The notes under the pieces: model-generated
What the model saw: only the letters and a program-made list of their open reading frames with translations
Databases searched by the model: none
What the model was told of the DNA's origin: nothing
In this document: positions 16,043 to 26,300 of the stretch, in pieces
Layout of the letters: each line of letters starts with the position of its first letter
Position numbering within the stretch: position 1 is the stretch's first letter
From: JACVRW01 sp963825345
GTDB lineage: Bacteria > Actinomycetota > Thermoleophilia > Solirubrobacterales > Thermoleophilaceae
Direction of reading: 5' to 3'
DNA length: 64,000 nucleotides
Assembly (NCBI GenBank): GCA_963825345.1
Contig: CAWGSQ010000011.1
Coordinates: 1 to 64,000, forward strand
Position numbers and translations under genes: made by a program

Positions 16043-18625
16043 ATGAGGTGCCTAGCCGTTCTCGTGGCGGCGACCGCCGCGGCGGTCCTTGCCCCGCCGG
16101 CCCAGGCCGTCGTGACGCCCAAGGCGTTCGGGGACTGCCACCGTGCCGCGGCCAAGCGCGCAATGCTGCGCTCCGATCTGCCGGCAGTGGCCGCCCAGGC
16201 GATGGCGCCGGACTTCGAGCCCTTCTTCGGGCACCCGTACTTCTCGGCCTGTCGCGACCTCAACGGCGACGGGCGCCGCGACCTCGTCGTTATCTTCGGA
16301 ATCAAGTTCGGCACCGCGAGCTCTCCAGTTCCGTGGGCGATACTGGAGGTGCCGCGCGGCCGCACCAAGCCGAAGACCGTCTTCCTCCAGCCAAGGACCA
16401 CCTACCTCACGCTGCTCCTACGGCGCGGCTACGTGATCGAGCGGCAAAAGACGCTGCGCCGGAACGATGCGAACTGCTGCCCGAGCGGCCCGCCAATCAT
16501 CCGGTTCGTGCGCTGGACGGGCACCCGCTTCGAGTACACCTCCCGGCAGCCGCCTGAGGAGGACGTGCCCGAGGGCCCGCCCGACGGCTACGGCCCACCG
16601 CCGCCGAGCGGCGAGGCCGGCTGCGAGGGCACTGTGCGCGCCGGTCCCGTCGAACTGCGTGCGACCTGCCTTCGCCGACAGGAGGACGGCAGCTACAAGG
16701 GGACCGGGCGACTCAGGGTCAACGGCATCGATCTTGTGCCGGCAAAGGCCGATGCCGAGGTCGTGTTCGACCCGGAGTCGCTCGAGCTGCGTATGAGCGG
16801 CACCGTGCAAATGCGTGTCGGCCCCGTGGTGCTCTACGAAGGGAGCTTCAACCGCACACTCGGGGTCTCGTTCACGTTGCGCCTGCCGCAGGCGGCGGCG
16901 ATCAAGGGCTTCCCGCTCCAGGGCGAGGCGAAGGTGACGCTTCGAGGCAACGGCGCGGAGATCGCGGCCAACGCCTCGATCGAGTCCCTCGGCGGGGTGA
17001 GCGGCGGCGTGACGCTCACGGCCACCGCCGAGGAGGGGCTGCGCCTCGACGCCATCAACATGAAGATCGGGCAGGCGCGCGTGGGACCGATCCCGATCAG
17101 CGACGTCTCGCTCGCCTACACGCGAACGCCCGAGGGCGACCGCTGGGAGGGTGGCGCCACGCTCGAGCTGCCGGGCCCGAAGATCGCCTCGCTGACCGGT
17201 TCCGCGGCGTTCCTGAACGGGCGGTTCGCCGAGGGTCGGGGCGAGCTGACCGGCAGTGTCGCGGTGTTCCCAGGCATCTTCATCACCAAGGTTCGCGCCG
17301 GCCTGGTGCTCGAGCCGGAGTTTGGCTTCAGCGGCGGGATGGCGCTGAGCGCGGGGCCACGCGTGCTCGGGGTCACCGCGGCCAGCATCGACGGCACCTT
17401 CACCTATCAGTCCGGCACGCCGGCGCTGTTTCGGATCAACGGCGACATCTCACTGGTCAGGGTGAAGCTGGCGGGCGGTGAGCTCGCCTACCGCACGAAC
17501 GGGCAGATCACGATGCGCGGCAATCTCGATCTGACGCTAGGCCCGGCCGGCTTCACCGGCGACCTGGCCGGCTTCGTCGACGGGTTGCGGGCCTTCAGCG
17601 CCGAGGGGAAGGGCAAGATCGGAGTGAACGGGATCCCGGGCCTCGAGGGCGACGGGCTGGTGTCGAGCATCGGGGCCGCAGCCTGCGGCAAGGCGCTCTT
17701 CGTGCGGGCCGGCTTCGGCGTGCGGTGGGAGGACTTCCCGAAGCCGAAGATCATGGTTGGCTCCTGCGGCATCGGGGACTGGAGGGTTGCGCCGGCGCTC
17801 GCGAGCCAGGCCGGCTCGCGCACCTACCGCGTACGCCGCGGCACGCGCCAGCTGACGCTGTCGGCGGTGGGCGAGGGCGCGGCGCCGGCGGTGACCCTCC
17901 GCGGCCCCGGAGGGGTGACATTCTCGGCCCCCGCGACCGGGGCGCTCATCGAGCCCAACCGGCTCGCCTTCCGGTACGAGGGGGATGCGACCTCCTATTT
18001 CGCGGTGGGGCGCCCGCGCGCGGGACGCTGGACACTCACGGCGGACCCCGGCTCGGTGCCCGTCACTCAGTTCAGGCGGGCCGGCGACATCCAGGTGGCA
18101 CGCATCGCCGCCCGCGTCAGCGGACGGGGCGCCTCGCGGCGCCTGCGCTGGCGCGTGAGCAGGCAGTCCCGACTACGGGTCACCTTCCTCGAGCGGAGCA
18201 GCGCCGGCACGCGCAGGATCGCGGTCACGCGCGGTGGCCGTGGCTCGGTGCGCTTCCGGCCGGCAACGGCCGCGAGCCCTCGGCGGCGCGTCGTCGCGTT
18301 CGTCGAGCGCCGCGGGCTGCCAGAGGACAGGCGCACCGTCGAGCGCTTCCGGGCGCGCAGCGCGCGTCCCGCACGGCCACGCCGCGTCGGTGTGCGCCGC
18401 CGGGGAACCACTGTGGCGATCACGTGGACGCGCTCGCGCGGTGCGTCCCGCCACGAGGTTCGAGTGCGTATCTCCGACGGTCGCACGCTGCTCTTCCTGC
18501 CGCGCCGGGCGCGTCGCGTACGGGTGGGAGGCATCAGCCGCCGCGACCGGGTCGTGGCGAGGGTGCGGGGCCTAGACCGTGCGGGCCGGGCGGGGCCGGC
18601 CCGCAGCGCTCGGCTGCGCCGCTGA
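16043..18625 (+). CDS. Large secreted repeat protein with FG-GAP-like and Fn3-like parts
   Basis: 860 residues from the ATG at 16043. The signal peptide is MRCLAVLVAATAAAVLAPPA with cleavage after AQA. A calcium-type loop CRDLNGDGRRDLVVIFG (about 73-90) recalls FG-GAP/EF-like repeats. Residues about 200-580 are repetitive beta strands such as GRLRVNGIDLVPAKADAEVV. The C-terminal 250 residues are Arg-rich and end in an Fn3-like strand pair (VAITWTRSRGASRHEVRVRI). It is probably an extracellular structural protein. It directly follows attachment copy 3, so its promoter is either in the tRNA region or was displaced by insertion. Confidence 0.7.
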   Translation: MRCLAVLVAATAAAVLAPPAQAVVTPKAFGDCHRAAAKRAMLRSDLPAVAAQAMAPDFEPFFGHPYFSACRDLNGDGRRDLVVIFGIKFGTASSPVPWAILEVPRGRTKPKTVFLQPRTTYLTLLLRRGYVIERQKTLRRNDANCCPSGPPIIRFVRWTGTRFEYTSRQPPEEDVPEGPPDGYGPPPPSGEAGCEGTVRAGPVELRATCLRRQEDGSYKGTGRLRVNGIDLVPAKADAEVVFDPESLELRMSGTVQMRVGPVVLYEGSFNRTLGVSFTLRLPQAAAIKGFPLQGEAKVTLRGNGAEIAANASIESLGGVSGGVTLTATAEEGLRLDAINMKIGQARVGPIPISDVSLAYTRTPEGDRWEGGATLELPGPKIASLTGSAAFLNGRFAEGRGELTGSVAVFPGIFITKVRAGLVLEPEFGFSGGMALSAGPRVLGVTAASIDGTFTYQSGTPALFRINGDISLVRVKLAGGELAYRTNGQITMRGNLDLTLGPAGFTGDLAGFVDGLRAFSAEGKGKIGVNGIPGLEGDGLVSSIGAAACGKALFVRAGFGVRWEDFPKPKIMVGSCGIGDWRVAPALASQAGSRTYRVRRGTRQLTLSAVGEGAAPAVTLRGPGGVTFSAPATGALIEPNRLAFRYEGDATSYFAVGRPRAGRWTLTADPGSVPVTQFRRAGDIQVARIAARVSGRGASRRLRWRVSRQSRLRVTFLERSSAGTRRIAVTRGGRGSVRFRPATAASPRRRVVAFVERRGLPEDRRTVERFRARSARPARPRRVGVRRRGTTVAITWTRSRGASRHEVRVRISDGRTLLFLPRRARRVRVGGISRRDRVVARVRGLDRAGRAGPARSARLRR

Positions 18626-18655
18626 TCGCGCACGCGTCGGGCGACTCCGGCTTGT

Positions 18656-19288
18656 TCACTTGCCCTTACGGGTGAACGTCAAATGCGTCACCCCGCTGGG
18701 CGAGGAGATGGCCTCGATCTCGTAGTCCTTCTCGAGGCTCTCCAGTCCGTCCCAGAGGCGTACGCCTCGGCCGAGCAGGATCGGGACCACCACGACGTGC
18801 ATGTGGTCGACCAGCCCAGCAGCAAGGAAGTCGCGGACCATGGTGGCACCCCCGCCGAGACGTACATCCTTGCCGTCCGCCGCCTCGCGGGCCGTCTCGA
18901 GTGCCTCGGCGGGCGGAGCGTCGACGAAGTGGAAGGTCGTGCCGCCCTCCATCTCGATCGGTGGGCGCGTGTGATGGGTCAGGACGAAGGTTGGTGTGTG
19001 GAATGGCGGGTCGGGCCCCCACCAGCCCTTCCACTCAGTGTCCTCGTGCCATCCGGGCGGCCCGAACTTGTTGGCACCCATGATCTCGGCGCCGATCCCG
19101 GGACCGTGCTGCTCGGCGAACGCGTCGTCGACGCCGCCGCTACCGCCGGCTTTCCAGAACCGGGTGGCGAACATCCATTCGTGCAGCCGTTCGCCGGCGT
19201 GGCCGAACGGTGCGTCGAGGGTCTGGGGCTCGCCGGTGCCGAAGCCGTCGAGCGAGATGGCAAAGTTGTGGACTCGGGCGAGTGACAT
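18656..19288 (-). CDS. RibD C-terminal/dihydrofolate-reductase-like protein
   Basis: 210 residues starting MSLARVHNFAISLDGFGTGE, the usual opening of the stand-alone RibD_C family (SLDG). It contains the LGGGATMVRDFLAAGLVDHM segment with the nucleotide-binding glycines and VVVPILLGRGVRLW. Such NADPH-dependent reductases act on undefined substrates. It ends just beyond the 16043 gene, with convergent stops 30 bases apart. A second paralogue lies at 21383, on the other side of the M6 protease. Confidence 0.85.
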   Translation of the reverse strand: MSLARVHNFAISLDGFGTGEPQTLDAPFGHAGERLHEWMFATRFWKAGGSGGVDDAFAEQHGPGIGAEIMGANKFGPPGWHEDTEWKGWWGPDPPFHTPTFVLTHHTRPPIEMEGGTTFHFVDAPPAEALETAREAADGKDVRLGGGATMVRDFLAAGLVDHMHVVVVPILLGRGVRLWDGLESLEKDYEIEAISSPSGVTHLTFTRKGK

Positions 19289-19345
19289 GGCTGGGCTCCT
19301 TGGGAAATGGGGCCCGCAATATATGGACCCCCCTGGACAAGGAGG

Positions 19346-21335
19346 TCAGGGCGCCGGGGTGACCGTCACCGTTCTGGAGACCGACGCCCTGGGGTCGGTC
19401 TCCGATGACGCTGTGAACTTCAGCGTCGTCGGACCTTGTCCGCGCTCGTCGGCGGGCACCGTCACATACACGGGGACGGTCACGGTGGAGCCGGCCGGGA
19501 TGTCGAGCACGTTGGTGCGCAGCGTGGTGGTCCAGCCTCCCGCGGTCGTCGCCTTGACACGGATCAGGTCCTCGGCGGCGCCCGTGTTGGTCACGCGGAA
19601 CCGGTGGATCGCGACCCGGCCCGGAGAGGCCGGGCTGGCGCTCGCCGCCGAGGCCGCGACCCCGCGGGTTGCGGGCCCGGCACCGTCCAGCGACCGCACG
19701 GCGACGCGATAGGACAGGACCCCGTCCGCATCGCGCTTCTTGCCCAGGACGTAGAAGTGCAGGCGGTTCGGCTCGTCCTCGTACTCGCTGACGACGCCGG
19801 GTCCGGTCCCCGAGTGGAAGAGCGCGTCGGCGAGCTGGCGGTAGTCGCCCTTGGTCACCGGAACGGGCGTGCCGTCAGGGCGGAGGAAGTCGACCTTGTC
19901 GATGTCCTCAGGGTGGGCGTCGATGGCCCACTTCCAGGGAGCGAGCTCGGCCGTCTTGTTCTTGGCGATGAGTACCCCGTGGTCCGGCGTGAACGAGTCG
20001 CTGCCCATGCGGTCCACGACCTCGAGGGTGTAGTTCTCGTAACCGCCGCCGTCGCAGCGCCAGTCCTCCTCGACGGTGCACGAGGGGGTCTTGTCGCCGC
20101 CGGTCAGCGTGAGCATGAGTCCGTGCAGCCCACTGCGGCCGGTCCCCGGACCCAGCGGAATCTCGCGCGCCCAGACATCGGCGAACACGGGGCCGGTCAC
20201 GGCGAGGGCGTTTCGGTCGATGAACTGCACCTCGCCAGGCTTGAGGAAGCCCATACGCAGCTTGTCGCGGAGCATGTGCTGTGACCCCATGGTCGCGCCG
20301 AGCGTGGGCGGGATCTGCCAGCGGTTGTGGTTGCCCCCTGGGCCGTTGAACGAGCCGCGCGACATCATGTCCCACGGGCCCGTGTACTCCCGCTGCGGCG
20401 GGTTCGCGTACGAGTTGTTGTAGTTGTCGAGCACGCCGAGGATGTGGCTGAACTCGTGCGCGTAGACGGACGCGCCGTCGTTCTCGCCCTCGGTGGCCTG
20501 GACACCCGGGATGGCATGCGACCAGATCCCGCGGGCCGCATAGAACGACGTCCACGGGACGTACCGAGTCGGGGACCAGTTCGGCTTGCTCGGGTCGGGG
20601 CTCCCGAACGGCTCGGTCACGTCCTCCTTGTTCTGGAAGCGCATCTCGCCGAGCTCCTGCCATACGCCGGACTCGTCGTAGCCGGCGTGCAGGAGGAAGC
20701 GGAAGTCGTAGTCTCGCCCGCCGCGCGTGACCTGGGCCGCCTCGACGTCGGGCGCGGACTTGGCCAGCAGCTCGGTGTCGAAGTCGCCGTCGCAGGTCTC
20801 GCCGTTCGGGCACGCCGACTCCTGGCCGAACTCGGCCAAGCCGTACTGGTACTCGGGCCGGTCGGCCCGGTAGGGACCGAACGCGTCCATGTCGATGCCG
20901 ACCAGGCCATAGGAGTCCTCGAGCCAGTACTCGTTGATCGTGTGGCCGTGGTTGAGCGGCTGCGGCGTGTTGAGAAGGTCCCTGTAGAAGTCGCCGACCT
21001 TGGCGGGGGGAACGCCGCCCGCGCCGATCGGGTTGCCGACGACGTCCGAGCCCTCCGGGCGCGTGACCAGGAACTGCCGGTCGGAGAAGTCGCCCAGGAT
21101 CAGCGCCGCGCGGAGCTTCTTCGGCGGCTGGCGCTGATCGTCGGCCCAGTTGAAGCCCGGGATCGGCCGGTAGTCGTCGCCACGACATGTCGGCGGGAAG
21201 GACCCAGGACTGCGGATCGACGGGCCTGGGCACCTCCGCGAGGCCCTGCGCGGCGGCCGCCGGCGCGTGCAAGGCGGGAAGGGCAAGCAGCGAGACAAGC
21301 ACCACGGCGGCGCGTCCGTGAGGAAAGATCGTCAT
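19346..21335 (-). CDS. Secreted M6-family (immune inhibitor A-like) metalloprotease, one frameshift
   Basis: About 663 residues. The signal peptide is in one frame (MTIFPHGRAAVVLVSLLALP, cleavage near AAAAQ), up to PADMSW near 21184. One extra base then shifts into the main frame DDYRPIPGFNWADD. The zinc motif HEFSHILGVLDNY has the HExxH variant with a third ligand Asp. The flanking YTGPWDMMSRGSFNGPGGN is the M6 Met-turn region. A C-terminal beta domain (GRVAIHRFRVTNTGAAEDLI, ending VTVTPAP) resembles NEW3/FN3-like modules. It is predicted to be an extracellular protease. Confidence 0.85.
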
Positions 21336-21382
21336 CGAAAGTTCCTAACGACAGTCGCGCTGGTTTCTTGCGGTTCGTCACG

Positions 21383-21985
21383 TCACGTTGCGTACTCCGG
21401 ACGCCCGGCGGGCCGGTAGACCTGGATGATGAGCCCGCCGGGGGTGACCCGCGATTCGAGCAGCTCGAGCGCTCTGTCCGGGCCGGTGTCGGGGAACAGG
21501 CGCGTGCCCTGGCCAACGACCACGGGATAGGTGAACAGGTTGATCTCGTCGACCAGGTCGTTTTCGAGCAGCCACCGGATCAGGGCCCCGCTGCCCTGCA
21601 CCTGCAGCTCGCCTCCCGGCTTCGCCTTCAGCTCGGCGACCCTGGCCGCGACGTCGTCGGAGAGCACCGTCGTGCCGTCCCACTCGGGCTCGGTGAGCAT
21701 GCTCGACGCAACGTACTTGGGCTTCGTATTCAGAGCCTCGGCGATGGCGCTCTCGCTCGGATCCATCACTCCCCAGTAGCCGGCGAAGATCTCGTAGGTC
21801 TTGCGGCCGAACAGGAACGCGTCGGCGCGCCCGAGTACCTCGACCAGGAATGACTCGGCCTCCTTGTCGAAGAGCGGAATCGCCCATCCGCCGCGTTCGA
21901 AGCCGCCGCTGCGATCCTCTTCCGCCCCGCCAAGTCCCTGCATCACCCCGTCGAGGGAGACGTGCGTGATGGTGGTCAGCTTCAT
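21383..21985 (-). CDS. RibD C-terminal/dihydrofolate-reductase-like protein
   Basis: 200 residues starting MKLTTITHVSLDGVMQGLGG. It has the SLDG opening, FGRKTYEIFAGYW, and GELQVQGSGALIRWLLENDL with INLFTYPVVVGQGTRLFP. It belongs to the YyaP/YwjB-type reductase family and is a paralogue of the 18656 gene. It is divergent from the XRE gene at 22087 across 101 bases that contain a perfect 6-6-6 dyad, so that regulator may control it. Confidence 0.9.
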   Translation of the reverse strand: MKLTTITHVSLDGVMQGLGGAEEDRSGGFERGGWAIPLFDKEAESFLVEVLGRADAFLFGRKTYEIFAGYWGVMDPSESAIAEALNTKPKYVASSMLTEPEWDGTTVLSDDVAARVAELKAKPGGELQVQGSGALIRWLLENDLVDEINLFTYPVVVGQGTRLFPDTGPDRALELLESRVTPGGLIIQVYRPAGRPEYAT

Positions 21986-22032
21986 GGTCCGGTCCCTTCA
22001 GCTTGCTTTCGTCGTCGCAAGTTAGACCGCGT

Positions 22033-22050
22033 GATTACCCCGAAGTAATC
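22033..22050. promoter_or_regulatory. Dyad in the divergent reductase/XRE intergenic region
   Basis: GATTAC-CCCGAA-GTAATC, perfect 6-bp arms. It is about 48 bases from the reductase ATG and 37 from the XRE ATG. An AT-containing dyad in GC-rich DNA between a regulator and its divergent neighbour is a likely operator. A weaker CTTGC-N10-GCAAG dyad lies beside it at 22002-22021. Confidence 0.5.
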
Positions 22051-22086
22051 GACGGCCCTACCCGCGGCGAATAGGGTCGGCGCCGG

Positions 22087-22896
22087 ATGACCACGGCGAG
22101 CAGCGATTTGGGGGTCGGCGCGCTGCTGCGGGAGTGGCGTCAGCGCCGTCGACTGACGCAGCTCGAGCTTGCACTCGACTCGGGCGTCTCAGCCCGCCAT
22201 CTGAGTTTCGTCGAGACCGGTCGCTCGAAGCCTGGTCGCGAAATGCTCCTGGCGGTTGCCGAACAGCTTCAGATCCCGTTCCGGGAGCGAAACCAGCTCC
22301 TGCTCGTCGCTGGCCACGCTCCGGCATTTCCCGAGCGCCCCCTCGCGGATCCAGAGCTCGCGCCCGTGCGCGAGGCGCTCGATCGAATCCTCGCGGCGCA
22401 CGAGCCCTACCCCGCGGTCATATTCGATCGTGCCTGGAACCTCGTCGCGACCAACGCCCCAATGGCCGAGTTGGCCGCGATGGTCGAGATTGACCCCGCG
22501 CTGCTCGAGCCGCCGATCAACCTCCTGCGGACCGGCCTGCATCCGCGCGGGTTCGCGCCCCTGATCGTCAACCTGGCCGAGTGGCGCGGGCACTTCCTGA
22601 AGCGCCTGGCCCAACAGATCGCGATCAGCGGCGATGACGGCCTGAGGTCACTGATGGACGAGGTTGCCGGCTATCCGGTGCCCGAGGGTGAGAACGGCGT
22701 TGCCACCGAAGCCGGAGGCGGCCAGATCCTCGGACCGGTGAGGCTGCGCGCCCCCACCGGCGGGGAGTGGTCGTTCTTCGGCATGTTCGCGAGCTTCGAC
22801 ACGCCGTTCGAGGTCACGACGTCCGAGCTCGCACTCGAGCTGCTCTTCCCGGCCGACCGAGCGACCGCAGAGGCGCTCAAGAAAGGAGCACCATGA
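22087..22896 (+). CDS. XRE-family regulator with MmyB-like ligand domain
   Basis: 269 residues. The N-terminal Cro/C1-type HTH (about 10-70) reads LLREWRQRRRLTQLELALDS, then GVSARHLSFVETGRSKPGRE. The C-terminal MmyB-like domain (about 100-265) includes PYPAVIFDRAWNLVATNAPM and is of the PAS-like type that binds fatty-acyl ligands. The product is a transcription regulator, probably of the divergent reductase. Its TGA overlaps the next gene's ATG (ATGA at 22893). Confidence 0.9.
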   Translation: MTTASSDLGVGALLREWRQRRRLTQLELALDSGVSARHLSFVETGRSKPGREMLLAVAEQLQIPFRERNQLLLVAGHAPAFPERPLADPELAPVREALDRILAAHEPYPAVIFDRAWNLVATNAPMAELAAMVEIDPALLEPPINLLRTGLHPRGFAPLIVNLAEWRGHFLKRLAQQIAISGDDGLRSLMDEVAGYPVPEGENGVATEAGGGQILGPVRLRAPTGGEWSFFGMFASFDTPFEVTTSELALELLFPADRATAEALKKGAP

Positions 22897-23333
22897 GCAC
22901 AATCAATCCCGGATTTGGACGACTGCTCGCCGGGGCGGGCGGGGTGCTGCTGCTCGTTTCTCTGTTTCTGCCTTGGGCCGACGACTCCAACGGCGCCAGC
23001 CGCAACGGCTGGGAGCTCTCGGCGACGTCAGACGTGCTCTTTGTGATCGTCGGGGTATGCGCGATCGCCGCCGCGATCAGCGGCGGTCGCTTCGGGTTCT
23101 TTCGGCCGGATGTGTCGCTGAACGGCGCCGCGGACATGCTTGCGGTCGCAGCGGCGACCGTCCTCGGCTGGCTGATCCTCTTCGACTTTCCGTCGGATGC
23201 CAGCCGCGCGGTGGGCGTCTACCTGGCTCTTGTCGGGGCAGTCGCGATCGCGTGCGGCGCCGGCGACTTCCGGGTGAAGTCGTTGTTTCCCGCGATGCCC
23301 GATGGCAGCCAACCCTCGCGCGAGCCGGCCTGA
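22893..23333 (+). CDS. Four-helix membrane protein
   Basis: 146 residues starting MSTINPGFGRLLAGAGGVLL. Four hydrophobic helices are visible: LLAGAGGVLLLVSLFLPWA, VLFVIVGVCAIAAAISGG, MLAVAAATVLGWLILF and VGVYLALVGAVAIACGAG. It is translationally coupled by ATGA overlap to the XRE regulator, with GAAAGGAG as ribosome site inside that gene's end. It resembles small actinobacterial membrane proteins with an LPW motif after helix 1. The function is unknown. Confidence 0.8.
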   Translation: MSTINPGFGRLLAGAGGVLLLVSLFLPWADDSNGASRNGWELSATSDVLFVIVGVCAIAAAISGGRFGFFRPDVSLNGAADMLAVAAATVLGWLILFDFPSDASRAVGVYLALVGAVAIACGAGDFRVKSLFPAMPDGSQPSREPA

Positions 23334-23384
23334 GCACGGGCGGGCCGGCGGCCGCCGAGGCGGCCGCCGGCTGCGCACGTGCGT

Positions 23385-26300
23385 CTACGGCAACAGGTAG
23401 TCCGCGATCCGGCCCATCACCAGCTTGCGCTGCTCCGCGGTGGAGATGGTCTCGAACCCGTAACCCATCAGGATCGACTTCGGCGTCGTGATCGACGCGC
23501 CGACCGGGAAGCCACCGGCGTCGGTGATCTCCCAGTTGTTCGCGTTGGCGCCGCTGCCCGGCGGCGGGCCGGCGATCTGCCAGCCACCGTCGTCGGTGCC
23601 CTCGAACGATGTCGAGCCGTTCGGCCACTCGATGTCGTCCAGGAACACGCCGAGGTTCTGCGTGCCCCAGTCGCTGATGTAGGCGATCGAGATCTCGACC
23701 GTCTTGCCTGCGTAGCCACCGAGGTCGATCCTCCACTGCTTCCAGCCGTCCGAGTTGCCCGAGGCGGCGTTCCACTCACCGGTCGTCCCGGTCGGCGTGC
23801 ACGTCGCCGGGCTACCGGCGTGGTACGTCTGGTAGTGCGTCAGGTGCGGGTGGAGCTCATCCGCCCAGCCCGACGTGCTCCCCGGGCAGCTCTCGCCCGT
23901 GTCCTGGCTGGTGTGGCCGTTGGCGTCCGGCAGCGTCGTCCAGTCGTCGCCTCCGGCCGTCCGGGCCTCGACCGCCAGGTAGTCCCAGTCCTGCTCGGTG
24001 TCGTAGGACGCCCAGAACTTCAGCTCGCCGCCGCCCGCGGGCACCTCGATCTCGCGTGTGAGCCGCTTGTAGGACACGTCGGCGAGCTGCGAGTACACGT
24101 ACTTGCTGCCCGTGTGCGGGTCGAACGGCCCGCCGGGCTTCGCCCAGCGCGCCGAGGCCCTGCTCTCAAACTGCGGGTACTCGTCGACCGGCAGCACGCC
24201 GCTCGTCGCCACGAACGACGACGTCGTGCCCGCCGGCTGCGGATTCGTCAGCGACCACTGGGGGAGCCCAGCGAACGGCGTGCCGATGCCGTTGATGTTG
24301 TACGGAGTCGTCCCGTTGAGGCCGTCCCCAGACACCTGGACCATGCCGCCGAACCAGTACTGCAGCACGTCCTGGATCTGGTCGCCGCCCTGCGTCGAGC
24401 CGCGCAGCAGCAGGCACTGCCGCGGGTCCATCGCCGGGTTGACCGGCCGGCAGACCGACTCGTCCTTCGGGTCGTAGAACTGGTTGCCCACGCCTCCGAC
24501 ACCCGTGTACTGCATGCCGTTGCGCTTGCCCGTGTAGGCCACGCGGCCGCCCTCGTCCATGTAGGCGCGCATCTCGAGCATCTCGTCGAGCGCGAGGCGG
24601 TCGGCGTTGCCGGCGCCACGTCCCGGCCTCCGTGTCACGGCGTCGTCGCCCGTGTACCAGATCACGCCGTCGTAGTGGCTGAGCACGCCGAGCGCGTCTG
24701 GGGCGGTCCTGCCACGTGCGTCGACGTCGTAGACGTCGGCCTGGACGCCGTTCTCGGCCAGAGCGTCGAGGTAGGTCTGCACGTACTGCGGCCCCGCCAA
24801 CGGTGCCGGGTTGGGCGAGACGCCCGACCAGTCCTCCGCTGAGACCACGAGCATCCTGTTGCCCGTCTCGGATACCGCCTGGTAGGTGAACGACTCGCTC
24901 TTCTGGCCGCCACCCTCGAACCAGACCTCCACGGAGTCACCCGGACTGGTGCCGGTGACCGTTCCGCGCATGGCGTGGTAGTAGACCGACGCCGGCTTGT
25001 ACCGCTGGCCGCCCGCCCACTCCGATGTCGAAGCGCTCTGCGTGGGACCGCCGTTGATCTTGTACTTGGCCGTGACCGCGCCAAGCGCCCGCTTGGCCAG
25101 TACCTGCACGGGCTGCGGATCCCCATAGGAGTACTGGAACGCGAAGTTCGCGCCCGGGATCCCGCGCTTGAACGCGTCGTCGCTCCGGATGTAGAACGGC
25201 TTGGTCTTGATCCCGAGCGACGACTTCGGGTCGTCGGGGTCGGTCGCGGAGTTGGCCACGGACTCGGCGAACGGCAGGTTGCGCTCGAACTCCTCCTGGA
25301 CCAGCGCCTCGTCGTCGGGGAACACGAATCCGCACGAGGGGCAGCCCGGGCTCAGCTCCGGGGTCCAGGCCAGCGCGCCGCCTCGCTTGTGCATGAAGTC
25401 GTTGGCCTCGCCGTTGGTCACGTAGAGGACGTCCGAGCTGAGGCCCGGGTGGAATCCCTCGATCGCCGGCCGGTCGAGGTTGCCCGACAGCGCGAAGTAG
25501 ATCGGGTCGTCGGCCGTCGGGGAGCCGACCTGCCAGCCCTCCGGGTACAGCAGCCAGCGGCCGTTGGAGTGGTAGTTGACGTTGAACTCGAAGCCGACGC
25601 GGTCCGACAGGCCCATGATCGCCTGCGTCTCGCGCTCGGACGCGGGCCCGGGCCCGCGGTAGGTCTGACTCGACTCGATCTGAGAGGAGCCCTCCTCGTC
25701 GTACTTGAAGTGCTCCGGGTAGTTGCGGTTGGGGTCGACGCCGTCGGCGATCGTCGTCTGGCCGTCGCCGTCGTTGTCGCGCAGGTTCTTGCGCCACAGC
25801 CGCTCGGCGTCGAACGTGTACTGGTAGCCGTCCGGGTTCATGACCGGGACGAACCAGAGCTCCGTCGACTGGAGCAGCTTCTTGATCTGCGGGTCGTCGT
25901 TGGCCCAGCCCTCGATGTAGTGGTACATCAGGCGGCGGTCGATCTCAGTTGCGATCCACTCCCGGGCGTGCTGGGTGGCGCTGAACAGCACCGCCGGCCG
26001 ACGGCCGTCACGCTGGCCGCGCGCGCCCTGGGTGACCTTGAGGGCGAGGATCTCGCGACCCTTGAGCGTCGTACCGATCCTGACGAGCTTGGTGACGCCG
26101 GGGTACTTCCTCGCGAGCGCGTGCATCTGGTCGCGGTAGCCGCCCGGCTCGTCATAGGACTTCCACACGGTGAAGCCATTCGCCGCCTGCGCAGCCGCGA
26201 ACTGCTTGACCGTCTTGCCGCCCTTGACGCGCGTGAGCTTCGCGCTTGCGCCCGCGGCGCGGACATCCTGCGCCTGACTGCGGGTCAAAATCATCTGCGC

